Assembly (NCBI RefSeq): GCF_008974245.1
Contig: NZ_BBZI01000006.1
Location: 1 to 64,000, forward strand
Reading direction: 5' to 3'
Length of the DNA stretch: 64,000 nucleotides
From: Streptomyces abyssomicinicus
Lineage (GTDB): Bacteria; Actinomycetota; Actinomycetes; Streptomycetales; Streptomycetaceae
Shown: in pieces, positions 48,095-63,297 of the stretch
Position numbering within the stretch: position 1 is the first letter of the stretch
Layout: every line of letters starts with the position of its first letter
The notes under the pieces: generated by a model
What the model was told of the DNA's origin: nothing
What the model saw: only the letters and a program-made list of their open reading frames with translations
Database searches by the model: none
Position numbers and translations under genes: made by a program

Positions 48095-51000
48095 ATGGCG
48101 AACGAAGAAAAGCTCCGCTCCTACTTGAGGCGAGTCACAGCCGACCTGCACGAGACCAGCGAGCGACTGCGTCGCGCCGAGGCCAAGGACCGGGAGCCCG
48201 TCGCCATCATCGGCATGGCCTGTCGCTACCCCGGCGGGGTCTTTGACCCCGAGGCGCTGTGGAGGCTCGTCGCCACCGGCACCGACGCGGTCAGCGGCTT
48301 CCCCGCCGACCGCGGCTGGGACGCCGACAACCTCTACGACCCCAACGGGGTCCAGGCCGTCACCCCCGGGATGAGCGCGGGCGGTTTCCTGCACGACGCC
48401 GGCGACTTCGACCCCGCTCCCTTCCGGATCTCGCCGCGCGAGGCGCTCGCCATGAATCCCCAGCAGCGGCTGCTGCTGGAGACGTCCTGGGAGGCCGTGG
48501 AGCGTGCCGGCATCGGCCCGGCCGGCCTGCGCGGCAGTCGGACCGGCGTGTACGTCGGCCTCATGTACCACGACTACGCGGCGGGGATCGCCGACGAGGA
48601 CGTCCCCGAGGGGGTCGCGGGGCTGCTGGGCATCGGGAACATCGGCAGCGTCGCCTCGGGCCGCGTCGCCTACACCCTGGGCCTGGAAGGGCCGGCGGTG
48701 ACGGTGGACACGGCGTGCTCGTCGTCGCTGGTCGCCCTGCACCTGGCCGTCCAGGCGCTGCGCAACGGCGAGTGCGACATGGCCCTCGCGGGCGGAGCCA
48801 CCGTCATGGCCACCCCCGCCGCCTTCACCGACTTCCAGCGCCAGGGCGGTCTGTCGACCGACGGGCGCTGCAAGTCGTTCTCCGAGGACGCGGACGGCAC
48901 GGGCTGGGGCGAAGGCGTCGGCGTGCTGCTGGTGGAGCGTCTGTCGGACGCGCGCCGCAACGGTCACCGGGTGCTGGCGGTGGTGCGAGGTTCGGCCGTC
49001 AACCAGGACGGCGCCAGCAACGGGCTGACCGCGCCGAACGCGCCCGCGCAGGAACGTGTCATCCGCGCCGCCCTCGCCGGAGCCGGTCTGACCGGCGCCG
49101 ACGTCGACGTGGTGGAGGCGCACGGCACGGGCACGACGCTGGGCGACCCGATCGAGGCGCAGGCGCTGCTGGCGACCTACGGCCAGGAGCGCCCCGAGGG
49201 CGGACGGCCGCTGTGGCTCGGCTCGCTGAAGTCCAACATCGGGCACACACAGGCCGCCGCGGGCGTCGGTGGCGTGATCAAGATGGTCATGGCGATGCAC
49301 CACGGGGTTCTGCCCCGGACCCTGCACGCGGAACGGCCGTCGTCGAAGGTCGACTGGGCCGCCGGCGGCGTGGAGCTGCTGACGGAGGCGCGGGAGTGGC
49401 CGGAGGCGGGTGACCGGCCGCGTCGTGCGGGTGTGTCGTCGTTCGGTGTGAGCGGGACGAACGCGCACGTCATCCTGGAGTCCGTCGAGGAGGAGCCGGA
49501 GCCCACCCACGAGGCGGGGGCCGTGCTTCCGGTGGTGCCGTGGGTGCTGTCGGCGAAGTCGCCGGAGGCGCTGGCCGGTCAGGCGCGGCGTCTGTTGTCG
49601 CGGGTGCGTGAGGACGAGGAGACGTCGACCGGCGACAACGGCTGGTCCCTGGTCTCCACCCGCTCGCACTTCGAGCACCGGGCCGCCGTGGTGGCGGCGG
49701 GCCGGGAGGACTTCGTCCGGGGGCTGGAAATCCTGGTCTCCGGCGGCACCGCGCCCGGTGTGGTCCGGGGCACGGCCGTGAGTGGGCGTTCGGCGTTCCT
49801 CTTCTCCGGCCAGGGCTCGCAGCGGGCCGGGATGGGACGCGAGCTGTACGACGCGTTCCCGGTGTTCGCCGAGGCGTTCGACGCCGTCTGCGCGGAACTC
49901 GACAGGCACCTGGACCGGCCGGTCAAGGACCTGGTCTTCGACCCGGAGTCGGACCTGCTGGACAGGACCGTCTACACGCAGGCCGGTCTGTTCGCGGTCG
50001 AGGTGGCCCTGTTCCGGCTGGTCGAGCACTGGGGCGTCACCCCCGACTACCTTCTCGGCCACTCGATCGGTGAACTCGCCGCCGCGCACGTTGCCGGTGT
50101 CTGGTCCCTCGAGGACGCTGCCGCTCTGGTGGCCGCACGCGGTCGGCTGATGCAGGCGCTGCCGGAGGGCGGGGCGATGGTCGCCGTCCAGGCGACCGAG
50201 GACGAGATCCTGCCCCTGCTCACCGACAACGTGTCCATCGCCGCCCTGAACGGCCCGAACTCCGTCGTCATCTCCGGCGACGAGGACGAGGTGCTGGCCA
50301 TCGCGGGCCGTTTCGAGAAGTCGAAGCGGCTGCGCGTCAGTCACGCGTTCCACTCGCCGCGCATGGAACCCATGCTCGAGGAGTTCCGCGCCCTCCTGCG
50401 GGCGGCCACCTTCCACGCGCCCCGCATTCCGATCGTCTCCAACCTGAGCGGCACCACCGCGGGTGAGGAGTTGCTGACCGCCGACTACTGGGTGAACCAC
50501 GTCCGCCAGGCGGTCCGGTTCGCGGACGGCATCCGCCACCTGGACGCCCAGGGCGTGACCACCTACCTGGAGCTGGGCCCGGGCGGGGTTCTGTCCGCCA
50601 TGGCCCAGGAAAGCGTGGCCGATGCCGCGTTCGTGCCGGCCCTGCGGAAGAACCGCCCCGAGACCGACGCCGTCGTCACCGCCCTCGCCGAACTCCACAC
50701 CCACGGCACCACCGTCGACTGGACCGCCTACTACACCGGCACCAACCCCCGACGCGTCGACCTCCCCACCTACGCCTTCCAGCGTGAACGCTATTGGCTC
50801 AACGCCGCTCAGGCGGCGCGCCTCGTCGCGGAGGCGGCCGAGGGAGACGACGCCTTCTGGGAGGCCGTCGGAGAAGGTGATCTCGAGTCGCTCGCCCGGG
50901 CCTTGGACGTCGGTCTCGACGACCCGTTCACCGCCGTCGTGCCGGCCCTGTCGGACTGGAGACGTCGGCGCAGAGCGGCGGACGCTCTGGACTCCTGGCG

Positions 51001-54000
51001 GTACCGGACCACCTGGCAGCGTCTGTCGGGCTCTACCGGCCCGACGTCCGCGCTGCCCGGCACCACCCTCGTCGTTGTCACCGACCGCACCGAATCGCCC
51101 CTGACGGACGCGTGCCTCGCCGCGCTGGGTGACGGCGCCGCGGTTCTCCGCGTTCCCGCCGACGCCTCCCGGGCCACGATCGCCGACCGGCTGGCAGAGG
51201 CGACCGGAGAGCTGCCGACCGCCGTCGGACGCGTCCTCTCCCTGCTCCCGCTCGACGAACGCGAGCACCCCGGAGTACCGGATCTCCCCGCCGGTTACGC
51301 GGCCTCGGTCGCTCTTGCTCAGGCCATGGACGACGTCCGGCTCGACGCACCGCTGTGGACCGCCACCTGCGGAGCGGTCGCCGTCTGGCCGTACGAACCC
51401 GTCGTCGGGGCCTCACAGGCACTGTGCTGGGGCCTGGGCGAAGTCGTCGCCACCGAGTACCCGCAGCGCTGGGGCGGCCTCATCGACCTGCCGGAGGACC
51501 TTGACGAGCGCGGCCACGAGCGGCTGCGCCAGGTGCTCGCGGGCAACGAGGACGAGGATCACCTCGCGATCCGGTCGGCCGGAACGTTCGCCCGACGCCT
51601 CGTCCGGGCGCCGTCGTCGGCACAGAAGCGGAACCGGGCCACGGACACGAACCTCGCTACGGACACCGGCCGGGCCACGGACTGGAACCCGGACGGAACC
51701 GTCCTCGTCACCGGCGGCACGGGTGCGCTCGGCGCCCACGTCGCCCGCCGCCTCGCGAGCCGTGGCGTGCGCCGGCTCGTCCTCACCAGCCGTCGTGGGC
51801 TCGACGCACCCGGTGCGGCGGACCTCGCCGCCGAGCTCGAGGGCCTGGGCTGCCGGGTGCGGGTCGAGGCGTGCCCGGTGGAGGACCGGGACGCCCTGGC
51901 CGCGGTCATCTCCTCGATCCCCGAGGAGTCTGCGCTGACGGCCGTCGTGCACACCGCGGCCGCCCTCGACGACGCTCTCATCGACGCCCTGACGCCCGAA
52001 CGCCTCGCGCACGCGCTGCGTGCCAAGGTCGACGGAGCGCGCAACCTGCACGACCTCACCGTCGGGCTGAACCTGTCCGCGTTCGTGCTCTTCTCCTCCC
52101 TCAGCGGTGTCGTCGGGGCTCCGGGGCAGGGGAACTACGCTCCCGGCAACGCCTTCCTCGACGCGCTCGCCCAAGCCCGGCGGGCCGCGGGTCTGCCCGC
52201 CACGTCCGTCGCCTGGGGCCGTTGGGGCGGGGCGGGGCTCGCCCAGGGCAGCGCGGAGGAGCGCTTCGACCGGGTCGGCGCCCACGCCATGGACCCCGAG
52301 CAGGCGCTCGCCGGGCTGGAGCAGGCACTCGAGGACGACGAGACCTGCCTCGTGGTGGCCGACGTCGACTGGCGACGCATGGTCGCCCACACCGCGACGC
52401 GCCGCCCGAGCCCGCTGATCCGTGAACTCCCGGACTTCCGCGACGACGAGCGTGCCGCGTCGGCCGACGCCCCCGCCGACGGCGGCAAGGGCCGCTTCTC
52501 CTCGCAGGTCGACGGGCTCCTCGCGCTGCCGGCGGCCGAGCGGGCGCGTGCCGTGCTCGATCTGGTGCTGGCCGAGACGGCCACCGTGCTCGGCCACAGC
52601 GACACCAGCAGGATTCCCAAGGACCGGACGTTCCAGGACCTCGGCTTCAACTCGATGAGCGCCGTGGACCTGCGGAACCACCTGGGCGCAGCCACCGGGC
52701 TCTCCATGCCCGCCACCCTCGTCTTCGACTACCCGACGCCCACCGCGCTCGCAGCACACCTGGTCGCCCATCTCGACGGCATCGGGACGCCCTCGCAGGA
52801 CGCGGGCCCCGTGACCGTTGGGCACGCTGCCTCCGCCACCGCCGACGACCCGGTCGTGGTGGTCGGGATGAGCTGCCGGTTCCCCGGGGGCGTGACGTCG
52901 CCCGAGGAGCTGTGGCAGATGCTGGTGGCCGGGCGTGACGGCCTCAGCGGCTTCCCCGCCGACCGTGGCTGGGACGTCGCCGCCCTGTACGACCCGACAC
53001 GCGGCACACCGAACACGTCCTACGTCGGCCACGGTTGCTTCCTGCACGACGCCCCCGCGTTCGATCCCGCGTTCTTCGGCATCTCGCCGCGTGAGGCACT
53101 CGCCATGGACCCCCAGCAGCGGCTGCTGCTGGAGACGTCCTGGGAGGCCTTCGAACGCGCGGGAGTCGACCCGCTGTCCCTCCGCGGCAGCCGTACCGGG
53201 GTGTTCGCGGGCACCAACGGACAGGATTACGCGAACGTCGTCCAGGCGGCCGAGGACTCCACCGCGGGGCACGGCGCCATCGGAAGCCTGGCCAGCGTGC
53301 TTTCCGGTCGGCTGTCCTACGCCTTCGGGCTGGAGGGCCCGGCGGTGACGGTGGACACGGCGTGCTCGTCGTCGCTGGTCGCCCTGCACCTGGCGGCGCA
53401 GGCGCTGCGCTCCGGCGAGTGCGACCTGGCCGTGGTGGGTGGCGTCACGGTGATGGCGACACCGGCCGGCTTCGTGGAGTTCTCCCGTCAGGGCGGCCTT
53501 GCCCCGGACGGCCGGGTGAAGGCCTTCTCGGACGACGCGGACGGCACCGGCTGGGGCGAGGGTGTCGGCGTGCTGCTGGTGGAGCTGCTGTCCGACGCCC
53601 GCCGCAACGGGCATCAGGTGCTGGCGGTGGTGCGGGGCTCGGCCGTCAACCAGGACGGCGCCAGCAACGGCCTCACCGCACCCAACGGGCCGTCGCAGCA
53701 GCGCGTCATCCGCGCGGCGCTCGCCGGGGCGGGTCTGACCGGCGCCGACGTGGACGCCGTCGACGCGCACGGCACGGGCACGAAGTTGGGCGACCCGATC
53801 GAGGCGCAGGCGCTGCTGGCCACGTACGGTCAGGAACGCCCGGAGGACGGCCGGCCGCTGTGGCTGGGTTCGATCAAGTCCAACATCGGGCACACGCAGG
53901 CGGCCGCGGGCGTCGCGAGTGTGATCAAGATGGTCATGGCGATGCGCCACGGTGTGCTGCCGGGGACCTTGCACGTCGGTGAGCCGTCGTCGAAGGTGGA

Positions 54001-57000
54001 CTGGTCGGCGGGTGCGGTGGAGCTGCTGACGGAGGCGCGGGAGTGGCCGGAGACCGGTGAGCGTCCGCGCCGTGCGGGTGTGTCGTCGTTCGGCATCAGC
54101 GGGACCAACGCGCACGTCATCCTGGAGTCCGCCGAGGAGGAGCCGGAGCCCATCCGCGAGGTGGGGGCCGTGCTGCCTGTGGTGCCGTGGGCCTTGTCGG
54201 GCAGGACCCCGGAGGCGCTGGCCGCACAGGCCGGTCGCCTGCTCGAGGCGGTGAGCGCCGCCGAACTCTCCACGTCCGACGTGGGCCTGACCCTCGCGCT
54301 GCATCGCGCTCACCTGGAGCACCGTGCGGTGGTCTTCGGCGAGGACAGCGAGGAACTGCTGCGCGCGGTGGCCGAGGGGCGTTCGGCCGCGGGTGTCGTG
54401 TCGGGTGTGGCCGGGGGCGGGCGTTCGGCGTTCCTGTTCTCGGGCCAGGGTTCGCAGCGGGCCGGGATGGGACGCGAGCTGTACGAGGCGTTCCCGGTGT
54501 TCGCCGACGCGTTCGACGCCGTCTGCGCGGAGCTCGACAAGCACCTGGACCGGCCGGTCAAGGACCTGGTCTTCGACATCGAGTCCGACTTGCTGGACCG
54601 GACCGTCTACACGCAGGCGGGTCTGTTCGCGGTCGAGGTGGCGCTGTTCCGGCTGATGGAGCGTTGGGGCGTGACGCCCGACTATCTGCTGGGCCACTCC
54701 ATCGGCGAACTCGCCGCCGCACACGTCGCGGGCGTCTGGTCCCTCGAGGACGCTGCTGCACTCGTGGCCGCACGCGGCCGGCTGATGCAGGCCCTGCCCG
54801 AGGGCGGGGCGATGGTCGCCGTGCAGGCGACCGAGGACGATGTCCTCCCGCTGCTGACGGACAACGTGTCCATCGCCGCCCTCAACGGGCCGGCCTCGGT
54901 CGTCATCTCCGGCGACGAGGACGAGGTGCTGGCGATCGCTGGCCGGTTCGAGAAGTCGAAGAAGCTCCGCGTCAGTCACGCCTTCCACTCCCCGCGCATG
55001 GAGCCGATGCTCGAGGAGTTCCGGCAGGTCGTGCAGGCCGCCACCTTCCACGCCCCGCGGATCCCGATCGTCTCCAACCTGAGCGGCACCGTCGCCGGGG
55101 AGGAGTTGCTGACCGCGGACTACTGGGTGGACCACGTCCGCCAGGCGGTCCGGTTCGCGGACGGTATCGGTCACCTGGACGCCCAGGGCGTGAGCACCTA
55201 TCTGGAGCTGGGCCCGGGCGGGGTTCTGTCCGCCATGGCCCAGGCGTCGGTGGCCGACGCCGCCGTGTTCGTGCCGGCGTTGCGGAAGAACCGGTCGGAG
55301 ACCGACGCGGTGGTGGCCGCGTTGGCCGAGTTGCATGTCGGTGGCGTGGTCGTGGACTGGGCGGCTTACTTTGCGGGTGCCGACGCCCGTCGGGCCGATC
55401 TGCCCACGTACGCGTTCCAGCACGAACGGTTCTGGCCCGAGGCACCCCTGCGGGACACCCGCACCGGCGCGGATCCGGTCGACGAGGCGTTCTGGAACGC
55501 CGTGGACAGCGAGGACCTGTCCGCACTCGACGTCAGCGGCGACCTCAGCCTCAAGGACGCCCTGCCGGCCCTGTCGTCCTGGCGTGACCGGCAGCGGCAG
55601 CACTCCACCCTCGACCAGTGGCGCTACCACGTCACCTGGAAGCCCGTCCCCACCACCAACCCCACCCTCGAGGGTGTCTGGCTGCTGGCCGTGCCCGAAA
55701 ACCTGGACACGACAATCACCGACTGGGCCACCGAGGGCCTGACAGCCACCGGCGCCGACATCGTGAGAATCGACACCGACACCGACCTCACCGCACACAC
55801 CGACGCCACCGGTGTCCTCTCCCTCCTGGCGGTCGGCGACGACGATGACGTGTCGGACGCCGGTGTCGCTCCTGGTCTTGCCGCGACGCTCGAGCTGGTC
55901 CAGCGTCTGGGTGAGGCCGGTGTGCAGGCTCCGTTGTGGTCCCTGACCCAGGGCGCCGTCACCACCGGCGATGCGGACCCGATCCGCAACACCGCCCAGG
56001 CCCAGGTCTGGGGCTTCGGCCGGGTCGCCGCACTGGAGGAACCCACCCGGTGGGGCGGACTCATCGACCTCCCCGAGGTCCTGGACGGGCAGGCGTGGCA
56101 GCACACCGCCGCCGTCCTCGCCGGAAGTGCCGGTGAGGACCAGACCGCGATACGCCCCGGCGGTGTCCTCGCCCGCCGCGTCACGCGGGCGGCCCCCGCT
56201 CCCGCGGGCGGGGTGTGGAAGGTGCGGGGCACGGTCCTGATCACCGGCGGCACCGGCGGCCTGGGCGCCCGGGTCGCCTGCTGGGCCGCCGAGAACGGAG
56301 CCGAGCGCGTCGTCCTGACCAGCCGTCGCGGCCCCGACGCGCCCGGCGCGGCGGAACTGTGCACACGGATCGAGGAACTGGGCGCCACGGCCACCGTCGT
56401 GGCCTGCGACGCCACCGACCGCGACGCCCTCACCGCCCTCGCCGACACCCTCCGCGCCGACGGCACCCCGGTGCGCGCGGTGGTACATGCGGCGGGCGTC
56501 GGGCAGATCACGCCGCTGAAGGAGATCGGTGCGGCGGAGCTGGCGGACGTGCTGCACGCGAAGGTGACCGGCGCCGCCAACCTGCACGCCGTCTTCGCCG
56601 ACGCCGATGCCGACCTCGACGCGTTCGTCCTGTTCTCCTCCATCGCCGCCACCTGGGGCAGCGGCGGCCAGGCCGCGTACGCCGCCGCCAACACCTACCT
56701 CGACGCCCTCGCCCAACACCGCCACGCCCACAACCTGCCCGCCACCTCCATCGCCTGGGGCCCCTGGGCCGGTGGAGGGCTGGTGACCAGTGAGGGTGAG
56801 CAGCGGCTGGGCCGGCAGGGGCTTCCGGTGATGGATCCGGAACACGCCCTGGCCGCGCTCGGCATGGCGGTCGCGGCAAAGCAGCCGTCCGTGGCGGTGG
56901 CGGACGTGGACTGGGCGCGGTTCGTCCAGCCCTTCACCGCCCTCCGCCCCAGCCCACTCCTCGCCGATCTCCCCGAAGCGGCCATCAGCCAGGACGCGAC

Positions 57001-60000
57001 GGACAGCGCCTCTCCCGAGCGGTCCTCGGCCCGTTCGGCCTTGAAGGAGCGTCTGCGGGGGCTCGAGGAGCAGGAGATCCTGGCGGCGTTGCGCGAGGTG
57101 GTCCGCGAACACGCCGCAGCCGTGCTGGGGCATCGCGACGTTTCCGCCGTTGCCCCCACGACGGCGTTCCGCGACCTCGGGTTCGACTCGCTGATGGCAG
57201 TCGAGCTCCGCAACCGCCTTGCCGAGGAGACCGGGCTGCAGCTGCCCGCAACCTTGGTGTTCGACTACCCGGACACGCAGGCCCTGGCCGCTCACCTCGC
57301 CGAACACCTCATGGACGATTCGGTCCGGACCATCGCCGTGCCCGATGTCCGGACGATGCCCGTTGACGATGATCCGATCGCGATCGTCGGTATGGGGTGC
57401 CGGTTGCCGGGTGGGGTGGCATCGCCCGAGGACTTGTGGCAGATGGTCAGTTCCGGGCTGGAGGGCATCACCGGGTTCCCCGTGGACCGTGGCTGGGAGG
57501 GCGTCTCTCTCGCGGATCTGGACACCGGGGCCGGTGGGTTCGCGCGGGTCGGAGGGTTCCTGCACGACGCCGGTTCCTTCGACCCCGAGTTCTTCGGCAT
57601 CTCGCCCCGCGAGGCCCTGGCCATGGATCCGCAGCAGCGGCTGGCCTTGGAGACGGCCTGGGCGACGGTCGAGGGAGCGGGGATAGCTCCCACCAGCCTG
57701 CGGGGCAGCCGAACCGGTGTCTTCGTCGGCGGTTGCAGCCAGGGTTATGGAAGTGGGGCACTGGCGCAGGGCGAGAAGGGTGTCAGCGGTCAGCTCCTGA
57801 CCGGCACGGCGACCAGTGTGCTTTCCGGTCGGCTGTCCTACGCCTTCGGGCTGGAAGGGCCGGCGGTGACGGTGGACACGGCATGCTCGTCGTCGCTGGT
57901 CGCCCTGCACCTGGCCGCGCAGGCACTGCGTAGCGGCGAGTGCGACATGGCCCTGGCGGGCGGTGTCACGGTGATGGCGACGCCCGCAGGTTTCGTGGAG
58001 TTCTCCCGCCAAGGTGGTCTGGCCGCGGACGGCCGGTGCAAGTCGTTCTCCGACGACGCGGACGGCACCGGCTGGGGCGAGGGCGTCGGCATGATCCTCG
58101 TGGAGCGGCTCTCGGACGCGCGCCGCAACGGGCATCAGGTGCTGGCGGTGGTGCGGGGCTCGGCGGTCAACCAGGACGGCGCCAGCAACGGCCTCACCGC
58201 CCCCAACGGGCCGTCGCAGCAGCGTGTCATCCGCGCGGCGCTCGCCGGGGCGGGTCTGACCGGTGCCGACGTGGACGCCGTCGAGGCCCACGGCACCGGC
58301 ACGAAGCTGGGTGACCCGATCGAGGCGCAGGCGCTGCTCGCCACCTACGGCCAGGACCGTCCCGAGGACGGTCGGCCGCTGTGGCTCGGCTCACTGAAGT
58401 CCAACGTCGGGCACACGCAGGCCGCGGCGGGCGTCGCCGGGATCATCAAGATGGTCATGGCCATGCGCCACGGCGTCCTGCCGCCCACCCTCCACGCCGC
58501 GCAGGCGTCGTCGAAGGTGGACTGGTCGGCGGGTGCGGTGGAGTTGCTGACGGAGGCTCGGGAGTGGCCGGAGGCGGGTGAGCGTCCGCGGCGTGCGGGT
58601 GTGTCGTCGTTCGGTATCAGCGGTACGAACGCGCACATCATCCTGGAGTCCGCCGAGGAGGAGCCGGAGCCCGTCCGTGAGGCGGGGTCCGTGCTTCCGG
58701 CGGTGCCGTGGGTGTTGTCCGCGAAGTCGCCGGAGGCGCTGGCGGGCCAGGCGGAGCGTCTGCTGCCGCTGGCCGCGGGCGGTGTCTCGCCGGTGGACGT
58801 GGGCTGGTCCCTGGTGTCCGCACGCACCCTGTTCGACCACCGTGCGGTGGTCTTCGGCGAGGACCGCGAGGAACTTCTGCGCGCGGTGGCCGAGGGGCGT
58901 TCGGCAACGGGTGTCGTGTCGGGTGTGGCCGGGGGCGGGCGTTCGGCGTTCCTGTTCTCGGGCCAGGGTTCGCAGCGGGCGGGGATGGGCCGGGAGCTGT
59001 ACGCGGCGTTCCCGGTGTTCGCGGACGCGTTCGACGCGGTCTGCGCGGAGCTGGACAAGCATCTGGACCGGCCGGTTAAGGAGCTGGTCTTCGACGCGGA
59101 GTCGGACCTCCTCGACAGGACCGTCTACACGCAGGCTGGTCTGTTCGCGGTCGAGGTGGCTCTGTTCCGGCTGGTGGAGCACTGGGGTGTCACCCCCGAC
59201 TACCTCCTCGGCCACTCGATCGGTGAGCTGGCTGCCGCGCACGTCGCGGGCGTCTGGTCGCTGGAGAACGCGGCCGCGCTCGTCGCCGCCCGCGGTCGGC
59301 TGATGCAGGCCCTGCCCGAGGGTGGGGCGATGGTCGCCGTCCAGGCGACCGAGGACGACGTCCTGCCCCTGCTCACCGACAACGTCTCCATCGCCGCCCT
59401 GAACGGTCCCACCTCGGTCGTGATCTCCGGTGACGAGGACGAGGTACTGGCCATCGCGGGCCGTTTCGAGAAGTCGAAGCGGCTGCGGGTCAGCCACGCG
59501 TTCCACTCGCCGCGCATGGAACCCATGCTCGACGAGTTCCGCACCCTCCTCCAGTCGGCCACCTTCCACGCCCCCCGCATCCCGATCGTCTCCAACCTCA
59601 CCGGCTCTGTCGCGGGTGAGGAACTGCTGACCGCGGACTACTGGGTGGACCACGTCCGCCAGGCGGTCCGGTTCGCCGACGGCATCCGCCACCTGGACAC
59701 CCAGGGCGTGACCACCTACCTCGAACTCGGCCCCGGCGGCGTCCTCTCCGCCATGGCCCAGGAAACGGCGGTGGATGCCGCGTTCGTGCCGGCCCTGCGC
59801 AAGAACCGTTCCGAGACCGACGCCGTCGTCACCGCCCTCGCCGAACTGCACGTGAACGGCACCGCCGTCGACTGGACGGCCTACTACGCCGGCACCAACG
59901 CCCAGCAGATCGACCTCCCCACCTACGCCTTCCAGCACCAGCAGTTCTGGCTGAAGGAGAAGCCGGCCGTTCGCTCGCCGCTCGCTTCGTCGGCCATGGA

Positions 60001-62143
60001 CGAAGTGTTCTGGGAGGCAGTGCAGCGTGAGGATCTGTCCGCGATGGACCTCAGTGGTGACGTGCCGCTGAAGGACGCCCTTCCTGTGCTCGCGTCCTGG
60101 CGCGACCGGCAGCGGCGGCGGTGGACCGTTGACGGCTGGCGCTATCACGTCACCTGGAAGCCCGTCGCCGCCGCGGAGTCCGCCGCTCTCGAGGGCCGGT
60201 GGCTGCTGGTCGTGCCGGAGACGCTGGACGAGTTCACCGTCGAGTGGGCCGCCTACGGGCTGAGGAGCTCGGGCGCGGAGGTCGTGCGGATCGGTGCCGA
60301 CACCGACCTGACCGTTCACCAGGACGCGGCCGGTGTCCTTTCCCTGCTGGCGGTCGACGACGAGGACGTGTCGCAGACGGGTGTCGCTCCTGGTCTCGCG
60401 GCGACGCTCGAGCTGGTCCAGCGCCTGGGTGAGGCCGGTGTGCAGGCTCCGTTGTGGTCCCTGACCCAGGGCGCCGTCACCACCAGCGACTCGGACCCGG
60501 TGCGCAGTGCCGCGCAGGCGCAGGTCTGGGGCTTCGGCCGGGTCGTCGCGCTGGAGGAGCCGAAGCGGTGGGGCGGACTCGTCGATCTGCCGGATGTGCT
60601 GGACGGGCAGGCGTGGGAGCGTACTGCCGCCGTCCTCGCCGGTGGTGACGGTGAGGACCAGGCGGCGGTGCGTCCGGCCGGTGTCCTCGCCCGCCGCGTC
60701 ACGCGGGCGACCGCCTCCGACGCGGGCAAGGCGTGGAAGGTGCGGGGCACGGTCCTGATCACCGGTGGGACCGGTGGTCTGGGCGCTCGGGTCGCCTGCT
60801 GGGCGGCCGAGAACGGTGCCGAGCGGGTTGTCCTGACCAGCCGTCGCGGGCCTGACGCGCCCGGCGCGGCGGAACTGTGCACGCGGATCGAGGAGCTGGG
60901 CGCGACGGCCACCGTCGTGGCCTGCGACGCCACCGACCGCGACGCCCTCACCGCCCTCGCCGACACCCTCCGCGCCGACGGCACCCCGGTGCGCGCGGTG
61001 GTGCACGCGGCGGGGGCCGGGCAGATCACGCCGCTGAAGGAGATCGGTGCGGCGGAGCTGGCGGACGTGCTGCACGCGAAGGTGACCGGCGCCGCCAACC
61101 TGCACGCGGTCTTCGCTGACACCGACACCGACACCGACCTCGACGCCTTCGTCCTGTTCTCCTCCATCGCCGCCACCTGGGGCAGTGGTGGCCAGGCCGC
61201 GTACGCCGCGGCCAACACCTACCTCGACGCCCTCGCCCAGCAGCGCCGCGCCCGCGGCCTGACGGCCACCTCCATCGCCTGGGGCCCCTGGGCCGGCGGG
61301 GGACTGGTCACCACGGAGAGCGAGGAGCGGCTGGGGCGGCGAGGGCTTCCGGTGATGAAGCCGGAGCACGCGCTGGCCGCGCTGGAGATGGCTGTGGCGG
61401 CGGAGGAGACGTCCGTGGCGGTGGCGGACGTGGACTGGGCGCGGTTCGTCCAGCCCTTCACCGCCCTCCGCCCCAGCCCACTCCTCGCCGACCTGCCCGA
61501 AGCGGCGGCCGTCGCCGGTGACGAGGCCGACGCCCGGCAAGCCGCCGGATCCCCGGCCGCCCAGGGAGCGGACCCCGCCGCCGAACTGCGTGACCGTCTC
61601 GCCGCGGCCGGTTCCGGCAACGCCGGCGGGGGCGCCGAGGCGAGGGAGGAGATCCTCCTGGCGCTCGTGCGGGAGGAGGCGGCGCGGGTGCTCGGCATCG
61701 ACGACCCCACGCGGATCAAGGCGCGGAACGGGTTCGTCGCGGCGGGCTTCGACTCCCTGATGGCGGTCGAACTCCGCAACGGGCTGGGCCGCCGGACCGG
61801 GCTCCGGCTCCCGGCGACCCTGGTGTTCGACTTCCCGACCCCCGACGACCTCGTACGGCACCTCGCCGAGCAGTTCGCGCCCGAGGACGACGGAGACACG
61901 GCCGGCGAGGCCGGCGCACTGGCGGAGATCGACAGGCTGGAGCGTCTCCTCGGTTCCCTGGCCCCGGAGGGCGGCGGCGGAGGCGACGAGGTCGCCAGGC
62001 GCCTGGAGGCCCTGCTCACCCGGTGGAACGGCGTCACCGCCGCACACCGGCCGGAGGCGGAGCCGGACGTCGACGACCTGCTCGACGTGGCGACGCCCGA
62101 CGAGATGTTCGAGCTCATCCAGCGTGAATTCGGAAAAGCCTGA
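48095..62143 (+). CDS. Modular type I PKS-2: three KS-AT-KR-ACP modules
   Basis: A protein of 4682 residues. An N-terminal docking coil (about 1-32, [21 protein letters not shown]) is followed by three modules. Module A: KS Cys208, AT about 560-855, KR about 1200-1380 with LDD (B-type), ACP LGFNSM near 1517. Module B: KS Cys1757, AT about 2105, KR from about 2717 without LDD and with TWGSGG (A-type), ACP near 3030. Module C: KS Cys3264, AT about 3615, KR from about 4223 (A-type), ACP near 4552. All three ATs show GHSIGE and HAFH, so malonyl-CoA is expected. All KRs keep Lys/Ser/Tyr/Asn. There is no DH, ER or TE. The C-terminus is a docking-type tail, so another PKS protein probably follows. 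ATG 48095 follows AGGTGA. Confidence 0.94.
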   Translation: MANEEKLRSYLRRVTADLHETSERLRRAEAKDREPVAIIGMACRYPGGVFDPEALWRLVATGTDAVSGFPADRGWDADNLYDPNGVQAVTPGMSAGGFLHDAGDFDPAPFRISPREALAMNPQQRLLLETSWEAVERAGIGPAGLRGSRTGVYVGLMYHDYAAGIADEDVPEGVAGLLGIGNIGSVASGRVAYTLGLEGPAVTVDTACSSSLVALHLAVQALRNGECDMALAGGATVMATPAAFTDFQRQGGLSTDGRCKSFSEDADGTGWGEGVGVLLVERLSDARRNGHRVLAVVRGSAVNQDGASNGLTAPNAPAQERVIRAALAGAGLTGADVDVVEAHGTGTTLGDPIEAQALLATYGQERPEGGRPLWLGSLKSNIGHTQAAAGVGGVIKMVMAMHHGVLPRTLHAERPSSKVDWAAGGVELLTEAREWPEAGDRPRRAGVSSFGVSGTNAHVILESVEEEPEPTHEAGAVLPVVPWVLSAKSPEALAGQARRLLSRVREDEETSTGDNGWSLVSTRSHFEHRAAVVAAGREDFVRGLEILVSGGTAPGVVRGTAVSGRSAFLFSGQGSQRAGMGRELYDAFPVFAEAFDAVCAELDRHLDRPVKDLVFDPESDLLDRTVYTQAGLFAVEVALFRLVEHWGVTPDYLLGHSIGELAAAHVAGVWSLEDAAALVAARGRLMQALPEGGAMVAVQATEDEILPLLTDNVSIAALNGPNSVVISGDEDEVLAIAGRFEKSKRLRVSHAFHSPRMEPMLEEFRALLRAATFHAPRIPIVSNLSGTTAGEELLTADYWVNHVRQAVRFADGIRHLDAQGVTTYLELGPGGVLSAMAQESVADAAFVPALRKNRPETDAVVTALAELHTHGTTVDWTAYYTGTNPRRVDLPTYAFQRERYWLNAAQAARLVAEAAEGDDAFWEAVGEGDLESLARALDVGLDDPFTAVVPALSDWRRRRRAADALDSWRYRTTWQRLSGSTGPTSALPGTTLVVVTDRTESPLTDACLAALGDGAAVLRVPADASRATIADRLAEATGELPTAVGRVLSLLPLDEREHPGVPDLPAGYAASVALAQAMDDVRLDAPLWTATCGAVAVWPYEPVVGASQALCWGLGEVVATEYPQRWGGLIDLPEDLDERGHERLRQVLAGNEDEDHLAIRSAGTFARRLVRAPSSAQKRNRATDTNLATDTGRATDWNPDGTVLVTGGTGALGAHVARRLASRGVRRLVLTSRRGLDAPGAADLAAELEGLGCRVRVEACPVEDRDALAAVISSIPEESALTAVVHTAAALDDALIDALTPERLAHALRAKVDGARNLHDLTVGLNLSAFVLFSSLSGVVGAPGQGNYAPGNAFLDALAQARRAAGLPATSVAWGRWGGAGLAQGSAEERFDRVGAHAMDPEQALAGLEQALEDDETCLVVADVDWRRMVAHTATRRPSPLIRELPDFRDDERAASADAPADGGKGRFSSQVDGLLALPAAERARAVLDLVLAETATVLGHSDTSRIPKDRTFQDLGFNSMSAVDLRNHLGAATGLSMPATLVFDYPTPTALAAHLVAHLDGIGTPSQDAGPVTVGHAASATADDPVVVVGMSCRFPGGVTSPEELWQMLVAGRDGLSGFPADRGWDVAALYDPTRGTPNTSYVGHGCFLHDAPAFDPAFFGISPREALAMDPQQRLLLETSWEAFERAGVDPLSLRGSRTGVFAGTNGQDYANVVQAAEDSTAGHGAIGSLASVLSGRLSYAFGLEGPAVTVDTACSSSLVALHLAAQALRSGECDLAVVGGVTVMATPAGFVEFSRQGGLAPDGRVKAFSDDADGTGWGEGVGVLLVELLSDARRNGHQVLAVVRGSAVNQDGASNGLTAPNGPSQQRVIRAALAGAGLTGADVDAVDAHGTGTKLGDPIEAQALLATYGQERPEDGRPLWLGSIKSNIGHTQAAAGVASVIKMVMAMRHGVLPGTLHVGEPSSKVDWSAGAVELLTEAREWPETGERPRRAGVSSFGISGTNAHVILESAEEEPEPIREVGAVLPVVPWALSGRTPEALAAQAGRLLEAVSAAELSTSDVGLTLALHRAHLEHRAVVFGEDSEELLRAVAEGRSAAGVVSGVAGGGRSAFLFSGQGSQRAGMGRELYEAFPVFADAFDAVCAELDKHLDRPVKDLVFDIESDLLDRTVYTQAGLFAVEVALFRLMERWGVTPDYLLGHSIGELAAAHVAGVWSLEDAAALVAARGRLMQALPEGGAMVAVQATEDDVLPLLTDNVSIAALNGPASVVISGDEDEVLAIAGRFEKSKKLRVSHAFHSPRMEPMLEEFRQVVQAATFHAPRIPIVSNLSGTVAGEELLTADYWVDHVRQAVRFADGIGHLDAQGVSTYLELGPGGVLSAMAQASVADAAVFVPALRKNRSETDAVVAALAELHVGGVVVDWAAYFAGADARRADLPTYAFQHERFWPEAPLRDTRTGADPVDEAFWNAVDSEDLSALDVSGDLSLKDALPALSSWRDRQRQHSTLDQWRYHVTWKPVPTTNPTLEGVWLLAVPENLDTTITDWATEGLTATGADIVRIDTDTDLTAHTDATGVLSLLAVGDDDDVSDAGVAPGLAATLELVQRLGEAGVQAPLWSLTQGAVTTGDADPIRNTAQAQVWGFGRVAALEEPTRWGGLIDLPEVLDGQAWQHTAAVLAGSAGEDQTAIRPGGVLARRVTRAAPAPAGGVWKVRGTVLITGGTGGLGARVACWAAENGAERVVLTSRRGPDAPGAAELCTRIEELGATATVVACDATDRDALTALADTLRADGTPVRAVVHAAGVGQITPLKEIGAAELADVLHAKVTGAANLHAVFADADADLDAFVLFSSIAATWGSGGQAAYAAANTYLDALAQHRHAHNLPATSIAWGPWAGGGLVTSEGEQRLGRQGLPVMDPEHALAALGMAVAAKQPSVAVADVDWARFVQPFTALRPSPLLADLPEAAISQDATDSASPERSSARSALKERLRGLEEQEILAALREVVREHAAAVLGHRDVSAVAPTTAFRDLGFDSLMAVELRNRLAEETGLQLPATLVFDYPDTQALAAHLAEHLMDDSVRTIAVPDVRTMPVDDDPIAIVGMGCRLPGGVASPEDLWQMVSSGLEGITGFPVDRGWEGVSLADLDTGAGGFARVGGFLHDAGSFDPEFFGISPREALAMDPQQRLALETAWATVEGAGIAPTSLRGSRTGVFVGGCSQGYGSGALAQGEKGVSGQLLTGTATSVLSGRLSYAFGLEGPAVTVDTACSSSLVALHLAAQALRSGECDMALAGGVTVMATPAGFVEFSRQGGLAADGRCKSFSDDADGTGWGEGVGMILVERLSDARRNGHQVLAVVRGSAVNQDGASNGLTAPNGPSQQRVIRAALAGAGLTGADVDAVEAHGTGTKLGDPIEAQALLATYGQDRPEDGRPLWLGSLKSNVGHTQAAAGVAGIIKMVMAMRHGVLPPTLHAAQASSKVDWSAGAVELLTEAREWPEAGERPRRAGVSSFGISGTNAHIILESAEEEPEPVREAGSVLPAVPWVLSAKSPEALAGQAERLLPLAAGGVSPVDVGWSLVSARTLFDHRAVVFGEDREELLRAVAEGRSATGVVSGVAGGGRSAFLFSGQGSQRAGMGRELYAAFPVFADAFDAVCAELDKHLDRPVKELVFDAESDLLDRTVYTQAGLFAVEVALFRLVEHWGVTPDYLLGHSIGELAAAHVAGVWSLENAAALVAARGRLMQALPEGGAMVAVQATEDDVLPLLTDNVSIAALNGPTSVVISGDEDEVLAIAGRFEKSKRLRVSHAFHSPRMEPMLDEFRTLLQSATFHAPRIPIVSNLTGSVAGEELLTADYWVDHVRQAVRFADGIRHLDTQGVTTYLELGPGGVLSAMAQETAVDAAFVPALRKNRSETDAVVTALAELHVNGTAVDWTAYYAGTNAQQIDLPTYAFQHQQFWLKEKPAVRSPLASSAMDEVFWEAVQREDLSAMDLSGDVPLKDALPVLASWRDRQRRRWTVDGWRYHVTWKPVAAAESAALEGRWLLVVPETLDEFTVEWAAYGLRSSGAEVVRIGADTDLTVHQDAAGVLSLLAVDDEDVSQTGVAPGLAATLELVQRLGEAGVQAPLWSLTQGAVTTSDSDPVRSAAQAQVWGFGRVVALEEPKRWGGLVDLPDVLDGQAWERTAAVLAGGDGEDQAAVRPAGVLARRVTRATASDAGKAWKVRGTVLITGGTGGLGARVACWAAENGAERVVLTSRRGPDAPGAAELCTRIEELGATATVVACDATDRDALTALADTLRADGTPVRAVVHAAGAGQITPLKEIGAAELADVLHAKVTGAANLHAVFADTDTDTDLDAFVLFSSIAATWGSGGQAAYAAANTYLDALAQQRRARGLTATSIAWGPWAGGGLVTTESEERLGRRGLPVMKPEHALAALEMAVAAEETSVAVADVDWARFVQPFTALRPSPLLADLPEAAAVAGDEADARQAAGSPAAQGADPAAELRDRLAAAGSGNAGGGAEAREEILLALVREEAARVLGIDDPTRIKARNGFVAAGFDSLMAVELRNGLGRRTGLRLPATLVFDFPTPDDLVRHLAEQFAPEDDGDTAGEAGALAEIDRLERLLGSLAPEGGGGGDEVARRLEALLTRWNGVTAAHRPEAEPDVDDLLDVATPDEMFELIQREFGKA

Positions 62144-62229
62144 CCGACGGCCCGAGAGGAACGCGGCGTCGCCCGGTTCGCGCGCCCGCCGATTCCCGGC
62201 CGATTCCCACCTACCGACGGAGAGTGAAA

Positions 62230-63293
<1,064 letters not shown>

Positions 63294-63297
<4 letters not shown>

